Positions 30,833-39,739 of a stretch of 64,000 nt of DNA are shown here, in pieces. The stretch is taken from positions 1 through 64,000 of the forward strand of contig CAVSRB010000006.1 in the NCBI GenBank assembly GCA_963730305.1. The letters are read 5' to 3'. A program made the translations under genes and the position numbers. The notes below the pieces were generated by a model. That model saw only the letters and a list, made by a program, of their open reading frames with translations, did not search any database and was not told the DNA's origin. How positions within the stretch are numbered: the stretch's first letter is position 1; the number at the start of each line of letters is the position of its first letter. Source of the DNA: CAMYMQ01 sp963730305 (GTDB lineage Bacteria; Pseudomonadota; Alphaproteobacteria; Bin65).

Positions 30833-32053
30833 ATGCATGACCGGACCGCGGTCGACGAGCTGACCGGACAGGCCCCCACGGCGTCGGAGTGGCGCGCGCG
30901 CGCCCGGACGCTGGTCGCGGGGATTGCCGAGCTGGCTCCCACGTGCGAGGCCGAGTGTCGCGTGCCCGAGGAGACGGTCGCACACTTCAAGTCGACCGGC
31001 CTGCACCGGGTGCTGATGCCTGCGTGCTATGGCGGCCATGAGCTCAGCTTCGCGCCGATCCTCGAAACGAGCTTTGCGATCGGCAGGGTTTGTGCGTCGT
31101 CGGCCTGGGTGTTGGGCCTCTACATGGCCCATGGCTGGCTCGGCGCCCTGTTTCCGAAAGAGGCGCAGGAGGAGATCTGGGGCAGCGACAATGACGCCCT
31201 GATCTCCGGCTCCTACGCGCCGATCGGCAAGGCGACGCCGGTCGACGGCGGCTATCGTTTGTCGGGCCGCTTTCCGTTCTCGAGTGGCTGCCCCGGCTCG
31301 GATTGGAACCTATGCGGGGCCATGTTGCCGCTTGGTCCCGAAGGCAAGCCGGCGCCGAGCTTCACCATCGTGCCGAAGTCGGACTACACGATCGATTGGG
31401 AGAGCTGGCGTCCGGTCGGGTTGGCGGGGACGGGCAGCTTCGACGTCCTCGTCGACGACGTCTTCGTGCCGGCGCATCGCGTGTTGACCTTCGCGGACGC
31501 GACGGGTTGCACCAGTCCCGGCGCCGACGCGTCCGAGAACCCGCTCTACCGCATCTCGCTGCTGACCAGCGTCCCATTCTCGCTGGCCACGCCGGGGTTG
31601 GCGGCGGCGGCCGGCGCGTTCGAGCGCTTCCTCGACGAGAACAGGGTTCGCGAGACCCATGGCGCGGTGGTGCTCGGTGGCAAGAAGATCGCCGACTTCC
31701 AGACCGTCCAGAAGCGCGTCGGCGAAGCGGCGGCGCGGATCGACGCCTGCTGGCTCCTGGCCCAGCGTGACGTGGCCGAAGCGGAGGCCGAGGCCCGGTC
31801 CGAAGGCAAGACCACGGTTCCCACTCGGATGCGCAATCGGCGCACCCAGGCCTTCATCGCGCACGAAGCGATGACCGCGATGAACCTCGTCTTCGACGCG
31901 GTCGGCGGCCGCGGCCTCCAGCACGGTCATCCGACCCAGCGCGCCTGGCGCGACGTCGCGGCGGTCAACCACCATATCAGCCTGAACTTCGACGCCGTCA
32001 TGTCGATGTACGGTCAGCATGTCTTCGGCCTGCCGCCCGAAGGGCAGTACTAG
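30833..32053 (+). CDS. Flavin-dependent monooxygenase, acyl-CoA dehydrogenase fold (HsaA/HpaB-like)
   Basis: A 406-residue oxygenase component of the two-component (group D) flavin monooxygenases. It has the acyl-CoA-dehydrogenase-like order: N-terminal helices, 'ISGSYAPIGKATPVDGGYRLSGRFPFSSG' in the middle barrel, and a C-terminal helical domain. It lacks the catalytic Glu context of true dehydrogenases and resembles HsaA-type phenol hydroxylases, which use reduced flavin from a separate reductase. No reductase is adjacent. The start has GGAGAAAGAGG upstream. It may be co-transcribed with marR (82-base gap). The substrate is unknown. Confidence 0.82.
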   Translation: MHDRTAVDELTGQAPTASEWRARARTLVAGIAELAPTCEAECRVPEETVAHFKSTGLHRVLMPACYGGHELSFAPILETSFAIGRVCASSAWVLGLYMAHGWLGALFPKEAQEEIWGSDNDALISGSYAPIGKATPVDGGYRLSGRFPFSSGCPGSDWNLCGAMLPLGPEGKPAPSFTIVPKSDYTIDWESWRPVGLAGTGSFDVLVDDVFVPAHRVLTFADATGCTSPGADASENPLYRISLLTSVPFSLATPGLAAAAGAFERFLDENRVRETHGAVVLGGKKIADFQTVQKRVGEAAARIDACWLLAQRDVAEAEAEARSEGKTTVPTRMRNRRTQAFIAHEAMTAMNLVFDAVGGRGLQHGHPTQRAWRDVAAVNHHISLNFDAVMSMYGQHVFGLPPEGQY

Positions 32054-32221
32054 CGTCACCAGTCAGGCAAATTATTTAAATCCGGAAAAGACAGAAATAT
32101 CAGAAAGAAATTATAGGGAATTGAAATCCGGGGAAAGATCGGCCGGCACGATGCCACTCGAGCTGCTCGATCTCTAACCGAGATGACATGCCACGAAGGC
32201 AGCAGACAGGGGAGGGGGCCG

Positions 32222-33895
32222 ATGGCCACGGAACGGGACGAACGCTATGGCGCGCTGGCGATGCGCGTCGACGACAAGGTGATGATCCGGATGCGCGACG
32301 GGGTCGAACTCGCGTGTCGCATCTACCGGCCCGATGCCGAGGGTCCCTATCCGGCGCTGCTCGCCGCCTCGCCCTATCAGTTCGAGACCGATGACCTGCC
32401 GCACTCGCCCCTGTTCCTGTGGCGCGAGGTGGGACCGGTCGAGTGGTACGTCAGCCACGGCTATGCCTATGTCCATTTGGACGTACGCGGCTCGGGCAAC
32501 TCGGGCGGCAGCTATGGCTTCTTCGATACCACCGAGCAGCAGGACCTGTACGACGTGGTCGAGTGGATCGCCGCCCAGGACTGGTGCAGCGGTCGTGTCG
32601 GCGGCCTCGGCCAGTCCTACTACGCCTGGTCGCAGTGGTTCATGGGCATCGTCAATCCGCCGTCGCTGAAATGCATCGCGCCCTATGACGGCGCGATCGA
32701 CATCTATCGCGGCACTGCCTATCACGGCGGCATCTACTGCGATTTCATGACCTGGTGGTTCAACCTAGTCCGCGGCAACAATTTCCACCGCGCCGCCAAT
32801 GCCGGCACCGGCAAGCGCTTCGACCGCGACATCGCCGGGGAGTTCATCTCCCGGCCCACCTATGACGACTGGTGGAAGGAGCGCAGCGCCTGGGAGCGGA
32901 TCAAGGAGATCGAGGTGCCGGTCCTGTCGATCGGCCACCAGGGCAAGATGGGGCTGCACGAGCGGGGCAACGTCCTCGCCTACGAGTATCTCGACGCCCC
33001 GGCGAAACTGGTCCTGACCGGCGCCAAGGACGTGTTCGAGGCGCACGACCTGTTCGACAAGATCGACTACCACGCCGAGAACCTGATGCCCTTCTACGAC
33101 CGGTTCCTGAAGGACGAGGACAACGGCTTCTGGGAGGAGACGCCCAACGTCCGGGTCTTCGTGCGCGGACGGGAGGCATGGCGCAGCGAGCCCGAATGGC
33201 CGCTGCCGCGGGCCGACTGCCAGGCGTGGCACCTGACCGACGGCACGTCGGGGAGCGTCCGGTCGCTCAACGACGGACGGCTGTCGCCGGAGCCGCCCGC
33301 GGCGGAGGGCACGACCAGCTACAGCTATCCCGATCCGGGCTGGGTGCTGGGCAATGTCGGGTTCGGTCCCCAGGGGCCCGATCCGGTCGCGCGCGTGATG
33401 ACCTTCACCAGCGATCCGCTCGCGGAGGACCTCGAGGTCGTCGGCCCGATCGTCCTCGAACTCCACGCCGCATCGACGGCGACCGACACGGACTTCTTCA
33501 TCAAGCTTTCCGACCAGATGCCCCAGACCGACGACGAGCGTGCGAGCGGACGTCAGCCGATGTCGGTCTATGTCAGCCGCGGCTGGCTCCGCGCATCGCA
33601 CCGGGAGAAGGACGAGGCGGCTTCCACCCCGTATCGCCCGTTCTATACCCACGCCAATCCGCAGCCGATCGAGCCCGGCGAAGTCTATGCCTACGAGATC
33701 GAGCTGTGGCCGGTAGGCTATTGCTTCAAGGCAGGACACCGCATCCGGCTCGAGATTTCGAACGCCGATTCGCCGCTCACCGACGGTCTCTTCGTGCATC
33801 AATACATGTGGTACAAGGTCGGCGCCGACACGATCCACTACGGGCCTGGGCACCCTTCGCGCCTGTTGCTGCCGGTCGTGCCGGCCGGCACGTAG
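32222..33895 (+). CDS. CocE/NonD family alpha/beta hydrolase
   Basis: Serine hydrolase of 557 residues. The N-terminal alpha/beta fold carries 'YVHLDVRGSGNSGG' and the nucleophile Ser132 in GLGQSYYA; the C-terminal X-Pro-dipeptidase-like jelly roll ends in 'HRIRLEISNADSP'. CocE-type enzymes cut esters, amides or beta-lactam acyl groups. The ATG at 32222 has AGGGGAGGGGG upstream. The preceding gap is unusually AT-rich, with AAATCCGG twice (32078, 32124). It probably releases a carboxylate for the neighbouring pathway (inference). Confidence 0.85.
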   Translation: MATERDERYGALAMRVDDKVMIRMRDGVELACRIYRPDAEGPYPALLAASPYQFETDDLPHSPLFLWREVGPVEWYVSHGYAYVHLDVRGSGNSGGSYGFFDTTEQQDLYDVVEWIAAQDWCSGRVGGLGQSYYAWSQWFMGIVNPPSLKCIAPYDGAIDIYRGTAYHGGIYCDFMTWWFNLVRGNNFHRAANAGTGKRFDRDIAGEFISRPTYDDWWKERSAWERIKEIEVPVLSIGHQGKMGLHERGNVLAYEYLDAPAKLVLTGAKDVFEAHDLFDKIDYHAENLMPFYDRFLKDEDNGFWEETPNVRVFVRGREAWRSEPEWPLPRADCQAWHLTDGTSGSVRSLNDGRLSPEPPAAEGTTSYSYPDPGWVLGNVGFGPQGPDPVARVMTFTSDPLAEDLEVVGPIVLELHAASTATDTDFFIKLSDQMPQTDDERASGRQPMSVYVSRGWLRASHREKDEAASTPYRPFYTHANPQPIEPGEVYAYEIELWPVGYCFKAGHRIRLEISNADSPLTDGLFVHQYMWYKVGADTIHYGPGHPSRLLLPVVPAGT

Positions 33896-34011
33896 GCGCA
33901 TCGCGGACGGAGGGTTCACGCGGTCGTCGGCGCTGCGTCAAAGGCGCTAGCAAAATTTCTATTCGTGCTTTAGCAGTTGTTGAACGGCCACGTTGGTCGA
34001 GCGAACAATGA

Positions 34012-34578
34012 ATGGAGACGGGGTCATTGAGTCGCCTCGACAGTCACATCCGGCGGGTGCAGGCCCAGAGGGACTGTTTGAACGCTGCCGTTGCCATGAT
34101 GTCGGCCGTCCCCGGTGCGGTCTTCGAACTGGGCCTGGGCAACGGCCGGACCTACGACCATTTGCGCGAACTGTTGCCGGACCGGGAGATTTTCGTATTC
34201 GAGCGTAACCCGATGACGCGCGCCGACAGCATGCCCGATCGCGACCATCTCGTGGTCGGTGACGTTTTCGAGATGCTGCCGGCGATGTATGCGCGGTTCG
34301 CGGGGCGCGTCGCCTTGCTCCACAACGATCTCGGCATCGGCGACGACGAAGGAGACGCGGCACTTGCCGACCGTCTGGCCCCCCATATCGCGATGTTGAT
34401 GGCGCCGGGCGGGATCGTGATCACGCAACAGCCGATGGTCCATGAGGTGCTGGCGGAATGGCCGATGCCCGTGACGGTCCCGAGCGAGCGCTACTTCATG
34501 TATCGCCGGTTGCCGGTCGAGCAGGTTCACCCCGCCGCCGTCGAAGAGCCCGACGCCGCCAGCCGCATCGACGCCTAG
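34012..34578 (+). CDS. Class I SAM-dependent methyltransferase
   Basis: A 188-residue protein with the SAM-binding motif 'VFELGLGNGRTYDHLREL' and an acidic residue at the end of the next strand (FVFERNP). It belongs to a small family of short methyltransferases common in alphaproteobacteria, whose substrate is unknown. An in-frame TTG a few codons later is an alternative start. Confidence 0.75.
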   Translation: METGSLSRLDSHIRRVQAQRDCLNAAVAMMSAVPGAVFELGLGNGRTYDHLRELLPDREIFVFERNPMTRADSMPDRDHLVVGDVFEMLPAMYARFAGRVALLHNDLGIGDDEGDAALADRLAPHIAMLMAPGGIVITQQPMVHEVLAEWPMPVTVPSERYFMYRRLPVEQVHPAAVEEPDAASRIDA

Positions 34579-34688
34579 GCGGCCGCGGGTCTGCCGGGCG
34601 GCCGAGCCAAGCGCACTACGCCGCATTCGGCGTCCGGGCTTCGAGCTCGCATCCGCTGTCCCGACCGGCGTCGGCACGTCCTGTTCTG

Positions 34689-35198
34689 CTAACGCGATGC
34701 GACCTTGCTCAAACGCTTCCGGAGCAGGAGTTCGCAGTCGCCGTCGCGCACGAGATCTTCCAGGCGGCCGATCGGCTCGAAACCGTGACGCCGGTAAAAG
34801 GCGAACGCGCGGTCATTGACCTCGGAGGTGACCACCCAGAGGTTGGCAGCCTCGGTTGCGGCCTGCTTGGCCAGCCATTCGATGAAGGCCCCGCCATGGC
34901 CGCGGCCTTGCGCTTCCGGGAACAGGGCGAGCAGTTCGACGTAGGGACCGCGGAGCCAGGGATAGCGGATGACGGCCGCTCCGACGACCTGGTCGGCCTC
35001 CAGGAGGACGAGACGCCGGGCGCCGGGCTCGCGGCGCGCGAAATAGGGGCGCAAGCTTTCGGGGGCATATCCGAGCCGGTGCCACGGGTCGATCGCGGCG
35101 ATCCGGTCGGCGAGCAGGTCGGCTTCCGTTCCTGCGACGTCGCGCAGGTCGAGCGAGCCGACCGTGTAGACGGGTTCCGCGAACGGCGGATCCGTCAT
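34689..35198 (-). CDS. GNAT family N-acetyltransferase
   Basis: A 169-residue acetyltransferase. 'EAQGRGHGGAFIEWL' is the acetyl-CoA-binding motif and 'AFAFYRRHGFEPIGRL' the C-terminal one. Its ATG overlaps the stop of the deacetylase upstream by four bases (35195-35198), so it is translated with it. The substrate is unknown. Confidence 0.82.
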   Translation of the reverse strand: MTDPPFAEPVYTVGSLDLRDVAGTEADLLADRIAAIDPWHRLGYAPESLRPYFARREPGARRLVLLEADQVVGAAVIRYPWLRGPYVELLALFPEAQGRGHGGAFIEWLAKQAATEAANLWVVTSEVNDRAFAFYRRHGFEPIGRLEDLVRDGDCELLLRKRLSKVASR

Positions 35199-36247
35199 CG
35201 GCCTCTCCGCCGCGACACCTGGCGATGCCTGCGGCGGCGAGGGTGGTCGTAGCTCAGGTTGTCGCCGGGGCGAAGTTCGTAGCACGTGCTTGCGACGACC
35301 GGTCGGCCGGCAGCCAGCAGTTCGCTCACCGTGACGAAGCGATAGCCCCTCCGGCGCAGCAGGGGAACGATGAGGGGCAGGGCACTTGCGGTGTGCCAGC
35401 CCCGGCCGTTGGCGTGGGCGACCACGATCGAGCCCGGACGCACGTTGCGCAGCACATTGGCTGCAATGTAGCGGGCGGTTTGTGCCCGCCAGGGATCGCC
35501 GGTGACGACGTCCCACTGGATGGCGATCATGCCGGCATCGGCGACCGCCTTGAGTGCGCCCGGATTGCAGGTGCCAAAGGGGAAGCGGAACAGGCGCATG
35601 CGTCGCGGAACCTCGGCGAGCAGATCCGGCGCGGCGGCCGTGCAGCGACGCGCCGCAAGGTGGCTGCGCGCGACCGAATAGGCTGCGGTGGGGCGGAGGA
35701 TTTCGTCGACGAGCCGAGCGCCAGCGGTTCGGCGCAGGTTCCGGTGGCTCCAGCTGTGATTGCCGACCTCGAACAACGGGTCGGCGATGAGCTGCTGGGC
35801 GCGTTCGTCGTGATTGACGATCCACTTGCCACCGGCGAAGAACGTCGCCGCCACATGGTGGCGACGGAGATAGTCGACGATCGCGCCGTCGTAGCCCGAG
35901 ATCTCGCCGGGCGCTTCGCACAAGTCGAAGGTCAGCGCGACCAGCTTGAGCCCCGGCGGCAGCGCAACCCGGCGAACGACGCCGTGCGACGCGCGATGGC
36001 CCGATGATCGGGCTGCCGCCTTCGGCAGGATCCATTGCGTCCGCCAGGGCTGTCGCCGGATGATCTTCTCTGAATAACGGCCGGCCAGCGCCGCTGGAGA
36101 CCAGCATCGCTCGGGGAGCGAAAGGCGCTTTGCGCCGGCCGAAGACGGGGTGCTTCCAACCAAGGACAGGAAAACCAAGGACAGGAACAAGCCCGAAAAG
36201 GCGATCAGACCGGCTAGCCCGCGCCGGCAACTCCTACCCAACCACAT
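35195..36247 (-). CDS. Polysaccharide deacetylase family protein
   Basis: Probable periplasmic NodB-fold hydrolase removing N- or O-acetyl groups from a glycan. A membrane-spanning or signal segment (LAGLIAFSGLFLSLVFLSL) leads into 'LVALTFDLCEAPGEISGYDG', motif 1 in the TFDLCE variant, and 'NHSWSHRN', motif 2 with the metal-binding His pair. The later 'PFGTCNPGALKAVADAG' is motif 3. Starts at 36247 or 36283 are both possible; the first places the hydrophobic segment nearest the N-terminus. The following GNAT overlaps its stop. Confidence 0.8.
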   Translation of the reverse strand: MWLGRSCRRGLAGLIAFSGLFLSLVFLSLVGSTPSSAGAKRLSLPERCWSPAALAGRYSEKIIRRQPWRTQWILPKAAARSSGHRASHGVVRRVALPPGLKLVALTFDLCEAPGEISGYDGAIVDYLRRHHVAATFFAGGKWIVNHDERAQQLIADPLFEVGNHSWSHRNLRRTAGARLVDEILRPTAAYSVARSHLAARRCTAAAPDLLAEVPRRMRLFRFPFGTCNPGALKAVADAGMIAIQWDVVTGDPWRAQTARYIAANVLRNVRPGSIVVAHANGRGWHTASALPLIVPLLRRRGYRFVTVSELLAAGRPVVASTCYELRPGDNLSYDHPRRRRHRQVSRRRGR

Positions 36248-36682
36248 GCCAACATCTCGCGCCTCGTGACCGCCCCCAGTCATCTTCCTATTGGCATCGG
36301 ATGCGCGAAGAAATCCAGCAAAAATGCCTCGTGCCGGCATTCGCCGCGGTCAGCTTTCGCTCGGTGTCACGGTTCCGGTCAGGCTGCGCGGCGGCATGCA
36401 GCCGTGCCGCCCGCCGCATTTTGATTTTATATTGACGTAAATGTAAAAAATTTCGCACGATCTTCGCCGACACGACGGAACGGTCGGCAACGGGTTCGTG
36501 AACGCGGGCGGCATCGGTATCGGCCGTGTTCGGGGCCTTGCACGACCGGGCGAACCGTCGAACAGGATCAATGGCCGTCCGCCGTGCGTGGTCCGCCGGC
36601 TCCGAACCGTCCGAAGCACTCGGTCGTTCCTTGGGGCGGTCGGGTTCGCGCGATGCGGCAGCCTGTCGGGAGGAACTGCAGG
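36248..36682. other. Intergenic region before the CoA-ligase cluster
   Basis: This 435-base gap separates the leftward deacetylase from the rightward CoA-ligase cluster. Its AT-rich patch at 36420-36455 stands out in GC-rich DNA and contains the candidate TetR operator described separately. The rest shows nothing I can assign. Confidence 0.5.
36430..36451. promoter_or_regulatory. Candidate operator of the cluster TetR, copy 1
   Basis: TTGAC-N6-GTAAA followed by an A-run. The 22-base window matches 38902-38923 at 18 positions, including the right arm GTAAAAAAT. It lies about 230 bases before the CoA-ligase start, inside the promoter-like AT-rich patch. Confidence 0.5.
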
Positions 36683-38269
36683 ATGCGTGGCTCGCTGGTT
36701 ACCGAGACGGCGCCGATCGGCAACGTCGTCGACTACCTTTTCGAGCATTCCGCCGCCCCGGAGAACGCGCACCGGCCGGCGCTGGTGCTCGACGATCCGG
36801 CGCGCACCGTGGTGACCTACGACGCGCTCTACGGACGGGTCTGCCGGGTTGGCCATTACCTGAGGTCGCTCGGCGTACGGCCCGACGACCGGGTCATGTT
36901 CAGCGTCATGGACGGCCCCGATTTCGAGGCCCTGTTCCTGGGCGGCATGAAGATCGGCGCGGTGACGATCCCGATCAATACCTGGCTGAAGCCGCAGGAT
37001 TATCTCTACTACGTCAATGACAGCGGCTGCCGTGTCGTCGTCATCGACCACACGCTGGTTCCCGTTTTCGAGGAGATCAGGGATCGGCTGACGGCCGTCG
37101 AGCACATCGTCGTGGCCGGTCGGCCGGCGGGCGGCTATGCCTTCCTCGACGACGCCATCGCGGGATTCCCTGCCAGCTTGGACAGCGAGCTTCAGAGACC
37201 CGACGATATGGCGTTCTGGCTGTACAGTTCCGGATCGACGGGCGACCCCAAGGGCGTGGTCCACACCCACGAGCATATCTATTGGGCGACCGAGCTGTTC
37301 GGCATCGGCGCGCAGCAGGTGTCGCGGGATGACACGGTGCTCTGTCCGCCGAAGATGTTCTTCGCTTACGGCCTGGGCAACCAGGTCTACTTCCCGATCC
37401 GCACCGGCGCGGTCAACCTGGTCAACAGTGGCCCGATCACCCCGGCCAAGACCTGGGAACTGTGGCTGGAACACGCCCCGACCATCGTGATGAGCGTTCC
37501 GACGCTGTTCGCCGGCATGCTCCAGATGGCAGAAAAGGAGATCGGCCAGGACAGAGTCCGCGACGCCTGCCGGCGCCTGCGTTTCTCGGTCAGCGGCGGC
37601 GAGCTTCTGCCACCCTCGCTGTTCGACCGGTGGAAGCGGTTCACCGGCACCGAGATCCTGGATGGCGTCGGCACGACGGAAATGACCCACATGTTCATGC
37701 TCAACCGGCCCGGCGCGGTCGTGCCGGGAAGCTGCGGCCGGCTGGTCGAGGGCTTTGCCGCCGAGATCGTGGACGACGACGGCCGGCCGCTGCCCCAGGG
37801 CGAGATCGGCAATCTCCGCGCCTACGGCCCCTCGGCAGCGTCGCAATACTGGAACAAGCCCGAGCGGACGAAGGTCGTATTCGGCGCCGGCGGTGTCATG
37901 ACGGGGGACAAGTTCTATCAGGATGCCGACGGCAACTATTTCATCGTCGGCCGTTCCGACGACATGCTCCGCGTCGGCGGTATCTGGGTGTCACCGACGG
38001 AGATCGAGGCGGCCCTGGCGGAGCACGACGCCGTTCTCGAGTCGGCGGTGATCGGCACGCCCGACGACGAACAGATGATTAAACCGCACGCCTATGTCAT
38101 CCTGAAGGACAGGGCAGCGGCGGAGGACGGCCTGGCCGAGCGGCTCAAGGATCACGTTCGCGAACGCCTTGCCCATTTCAAGTGCCCGCGGTGGATCGAA
38201 TTCGTCGACGACCTGCCCAAGACGACGACCGGCAAGATCCAGCGCTTCCGGCTGCGCGAGACCGCGTGA
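36683..38269 (+). CDS. Benzoate-CoA-ligase-family acyl/aryl-CoA synthetase
   Basis: Activates a carboxylic acid to its CoA thioester with ATP, through an acyl-AMP. It has 528 residues with the AMP-binding P-loop 'WLYSSGSTGDPKGVVHTHEH', 'GVGTTEMTHMF' and the C-terminal 'DDLPKTTTGKIQRF' with the catalytic Lys. 'PKMFFAYGLGNQVYFPIRTGA' is a signature of the benzoate-CoA ligase branch, so an aromatic or cyclic acid is the likely substrate. The ATG at 36683 has GGGAGGAA 8 nt upstream. It heads the cluster and is followed within 12 bases by tetR. Confidence 0.9.
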   Translation: MRGSLVTETAPIGNVVDYLFEHSAAPENAHRPALVLDDPARTVVTYDALYGRVCRVGHYLRSLGVRPDDRVMFSVMDGPDFEALFLGGMKIGAVTIPINTWLKPQDYLYYVNDSGCRVVVIDHTLVPVFEEIRDRLTAVEHIVVAGRPAGGYAFLDDAIAGFPASLDSELQRPDDMAFWLYSSGSTGDPKGVVHTHEHIYWATELFGIGAQQVSRDDTVLCPPKMFFAYGLGNQVYFPIRTGAVNLVNSGPITPAKTWELWLEHAPTIVMSVPTLFAGMLQMAEKEIGQDRVRDACRRLRFSVSGGELLPPSLFDRWKRFTGTEILDGVGTTEMTHMFMLNRPGAVVPGSCGRLVEGFAAEIVDDDGRPLPQGEIGNLRAYGPSAASQYWNKPERTKVVFGAGGVMTGDKFYQDADGNYFIVGRSDDMLRVGGIWVSPTEIEAALAEHDAVLESAVIGTPDDEQMIKPHAYVILKDRAAAEDGLAERLKDHVRERLAHFKCPRWIEFVDDLPKTTTGKIQRFRLRETA

Positions 38270-38281
38270 CAGGAGGATCGG

Positions 38282-38896
38282 ATGACAGCAGTTCCCAAGG
38301 CGCCACCCCTGTCCAAGTCCGACCGCCGGCGCCAGGAGATCATCCAGCGCGCGACCGAGTGCTTCGATCGCAAGGGCTACGCCAACACGACGCTCGACGA
38401 CATCGCCAAGGCGGTCGGAATCAAGCGCGAGGGCATCTACTACTACTTCAAGAACCGGCCGCAGATCCTGCTGCATATCATTGAGCCGCAGAGCGTCGCG
38501 CTGGTCGACGGCATTGGCGCGATCGTGGAAGACACCGAGCTCGAGCCGCGCGAGAAGTTCCGCGCCGCCATTCGCAATCACCTCGAACGGTTCGACCGCT
38601 ACTGCCTCGAGATGACGGTCAGCATGCGCGACGGCCGCTTCGACGGCGAGCCGGAGGTGCGTGACGTGATGCTGCGCATCTGGAAGCGTTACGAGGCGAT
38701 GTGGGCACGGCTGATCGCGGAAGGGCAGGGAAGCGGCGACTTCCGCACCATCGGCGACCCGAAGATGCTCGCCTTCGGCATCCTCGGCATGTGCAACTGG
38801 CTGGCGCGCTGGTACGACCCGCGCAAGTCGGTGACCATCGACGACTTGATCGAATCTTATACGGAGCTGCTGTCCAACGGCCTCTTTGCGGCTTGA
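38282..38896 (+). CDS. TetR/AcrR family regulator of the CoA cluster
   Basis: A 204-residue repressor with N-terminal helix-turn-helix ('ATECFDRKGYANTTLDDIAK', then 'GIYYYFKNRPQILLHII'). The C-terminal domain resembles acyl-CoA-responsive TetR proteins. It sits between the CoA ligase and the dehydratase genes. Similar palindromes flank this transcription unit upstream (36430) and downstream (38902), so it probably represses both, released by an acyl-CoA intermediate. Confidence 0.88.
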   Translation: MTAVPKAPPLSKSDRRRQEIIQRATECFDRKGYANTTLDDIAKAVGIKREGIYYYFKNRPQILLHIIEPQSVALVDGIGAIVEDTELEPREKFRAAIRNHLERFDRYCLEMTVSMRDGRFDGEPEVRDVMLRIWKRYEAMWARLIAEGQGSGDFRTIGDPKMLAFGILGMCNWLARWYDPRKSVTIDDLIESYTELLSNGLFAA

Positions 38897-38901
38897 CTTT
38901 G

Positions 38902-38923
38902 AATTTACATAAACGTAAAAAAT
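38902..38923. promoter_or_regulatory. Candidate operator of the cluster TetR, copy 2
   Basis: TTTACATAAACGTAAA (38904-38919) is an inverted repeat TTTAC-N6-GTAAA. It lies in the 52-base gap between tetR and the first dehydratase and matches the 36430 site. It would give the dehydratase-to-molybdoenzyme genes their own regulated promoter. Confidence 0.5.
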
Positions 38924-38948
38924 AGCAGTCAACGCACCGAGGCTGTCG

Positions 38949-39347
38949 ATGAACCTGGACATGCAGGGCCACGTCTACGCGCCCTTCAAATTGAAGCCCG
39001 ACAAGACGCTCGCGGAGAAATTCCTGCGCGGGCAGGGCGCGCCCATCGATCTGTCCGCGGTGCCGCCGACCTACATGATCTTCCTGCGCGGCGAGACGCG
39101 CGGGGCGAACCTGTTTGCGGACCTCGGCATCCCGCGCGAAAAGGCCCTCCACGGCGGCCAGCGCTACGAATGGTTCGCGCCCGTCGACTGGGACGATGAG
39201 CTGGACGTCACTGTTTCGGTCGAAAAGATCGTCGAGAAGCAGGGCAAGGGCGGGAAAATCTGGTTCGCCGACGTCGCTTTCGACTATGTCCGCGCCGACG
39301 GCACCAAAGCGCTCCGCGAAATCACGCGCCTGATCGAGCGGGAATAG
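38949..39347 (+). CDS. FAS1-like dehydratase domain protein (MaoC-type hydratase subunit)
   Basis: A 132-residue hotdog-fold protein of the FAS1-like dehydratase group ('LADLGIPREKALHGGQRYEW' signature). It lacks the catalytic Asp/His and normally pairs with a MaoC subunit to form an enoyl-CoA hydratase. Its partner follows after 4 bases. Confidence 0.85.
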   Translation: MNLDMQGHVYAPFKLKPDKTLAEKFLRGQGAPIDLSAVPPTYMIFLRGETRGANLFADLGIPREKALHGGQRYEWFAPVDWDDELDVTVSVEKIVEKQGKGGKIWFADVAFDYVRADGTKALREITRLIERE

Positions 39348-39351
39348 AACT

Positions 39352-39738
39352 GTGGCTTATCTAGACGGCGATGTGATCTTCGAGACGATCGTGCCCGGCG
39401 CCGATCGACCACAGTTAGCAGACTTTTCCGAAGGGACCGAAGACCCCAATCCGATCCACGTCGATGAAGCCTTCGCCAAGGCGGCGGGCTTTCCAACCGT
39501 GCTCCAGCAGGGGCCGATGACGACGGCTCACTTCGCGCGGCTGCTCGCGGCCGAGGTGGGGCAGGACAGGCTACGCTGGCTCGACGTCACCTTCACGGCG
39601 CCCGTCTTCCCTGGTGAGGACCTGCGCCTGAAGGCGGTGGTCACGGGTGTGGAGGATGGACTGGTCCGCTGCGCGCTGACCGCCGAGAAGACCGACGGGA
39701 CGGCGACCGCCACCGCCGAAGCCGCGTTCGAGGCGTGA
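39352..39738 (+). CDS. MaoC-family enoyl-CoA hydratase subunit
   Basis: A 128-residue hotdog-fold enzyme with the hydratase-2 motif 'DPNPIHVDEAFAKAAGFPTV', containing catalytic Asp and His. With the preceding FAS1-like protein it should form an (R)-specific hydratase or dehydratase on a CoA thioester. It starts at a GTG. The thiolase follows after one base. Confidence 0.87.
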   Translation: MAYLDGDVIFETIVPGADRPQLADFSEGTEDPNPIHVDEAFAKAAGFPTVLQQGPMTTAHFARLLAAEVGQDRLRWLDVTFTAPVFPGEDLRLKAVVTGVEDGLVRCALTAEKTDGTATATAEAAFEA

Positions 39739-39739
39739 C

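Noticed and set aside
32065..32140. AT-rich patch with AAATCCGG twice before the CocE gene
   Set aside because: Two copies of an 8-base word are too little to call an operator; kept only as a note in the gene entry.
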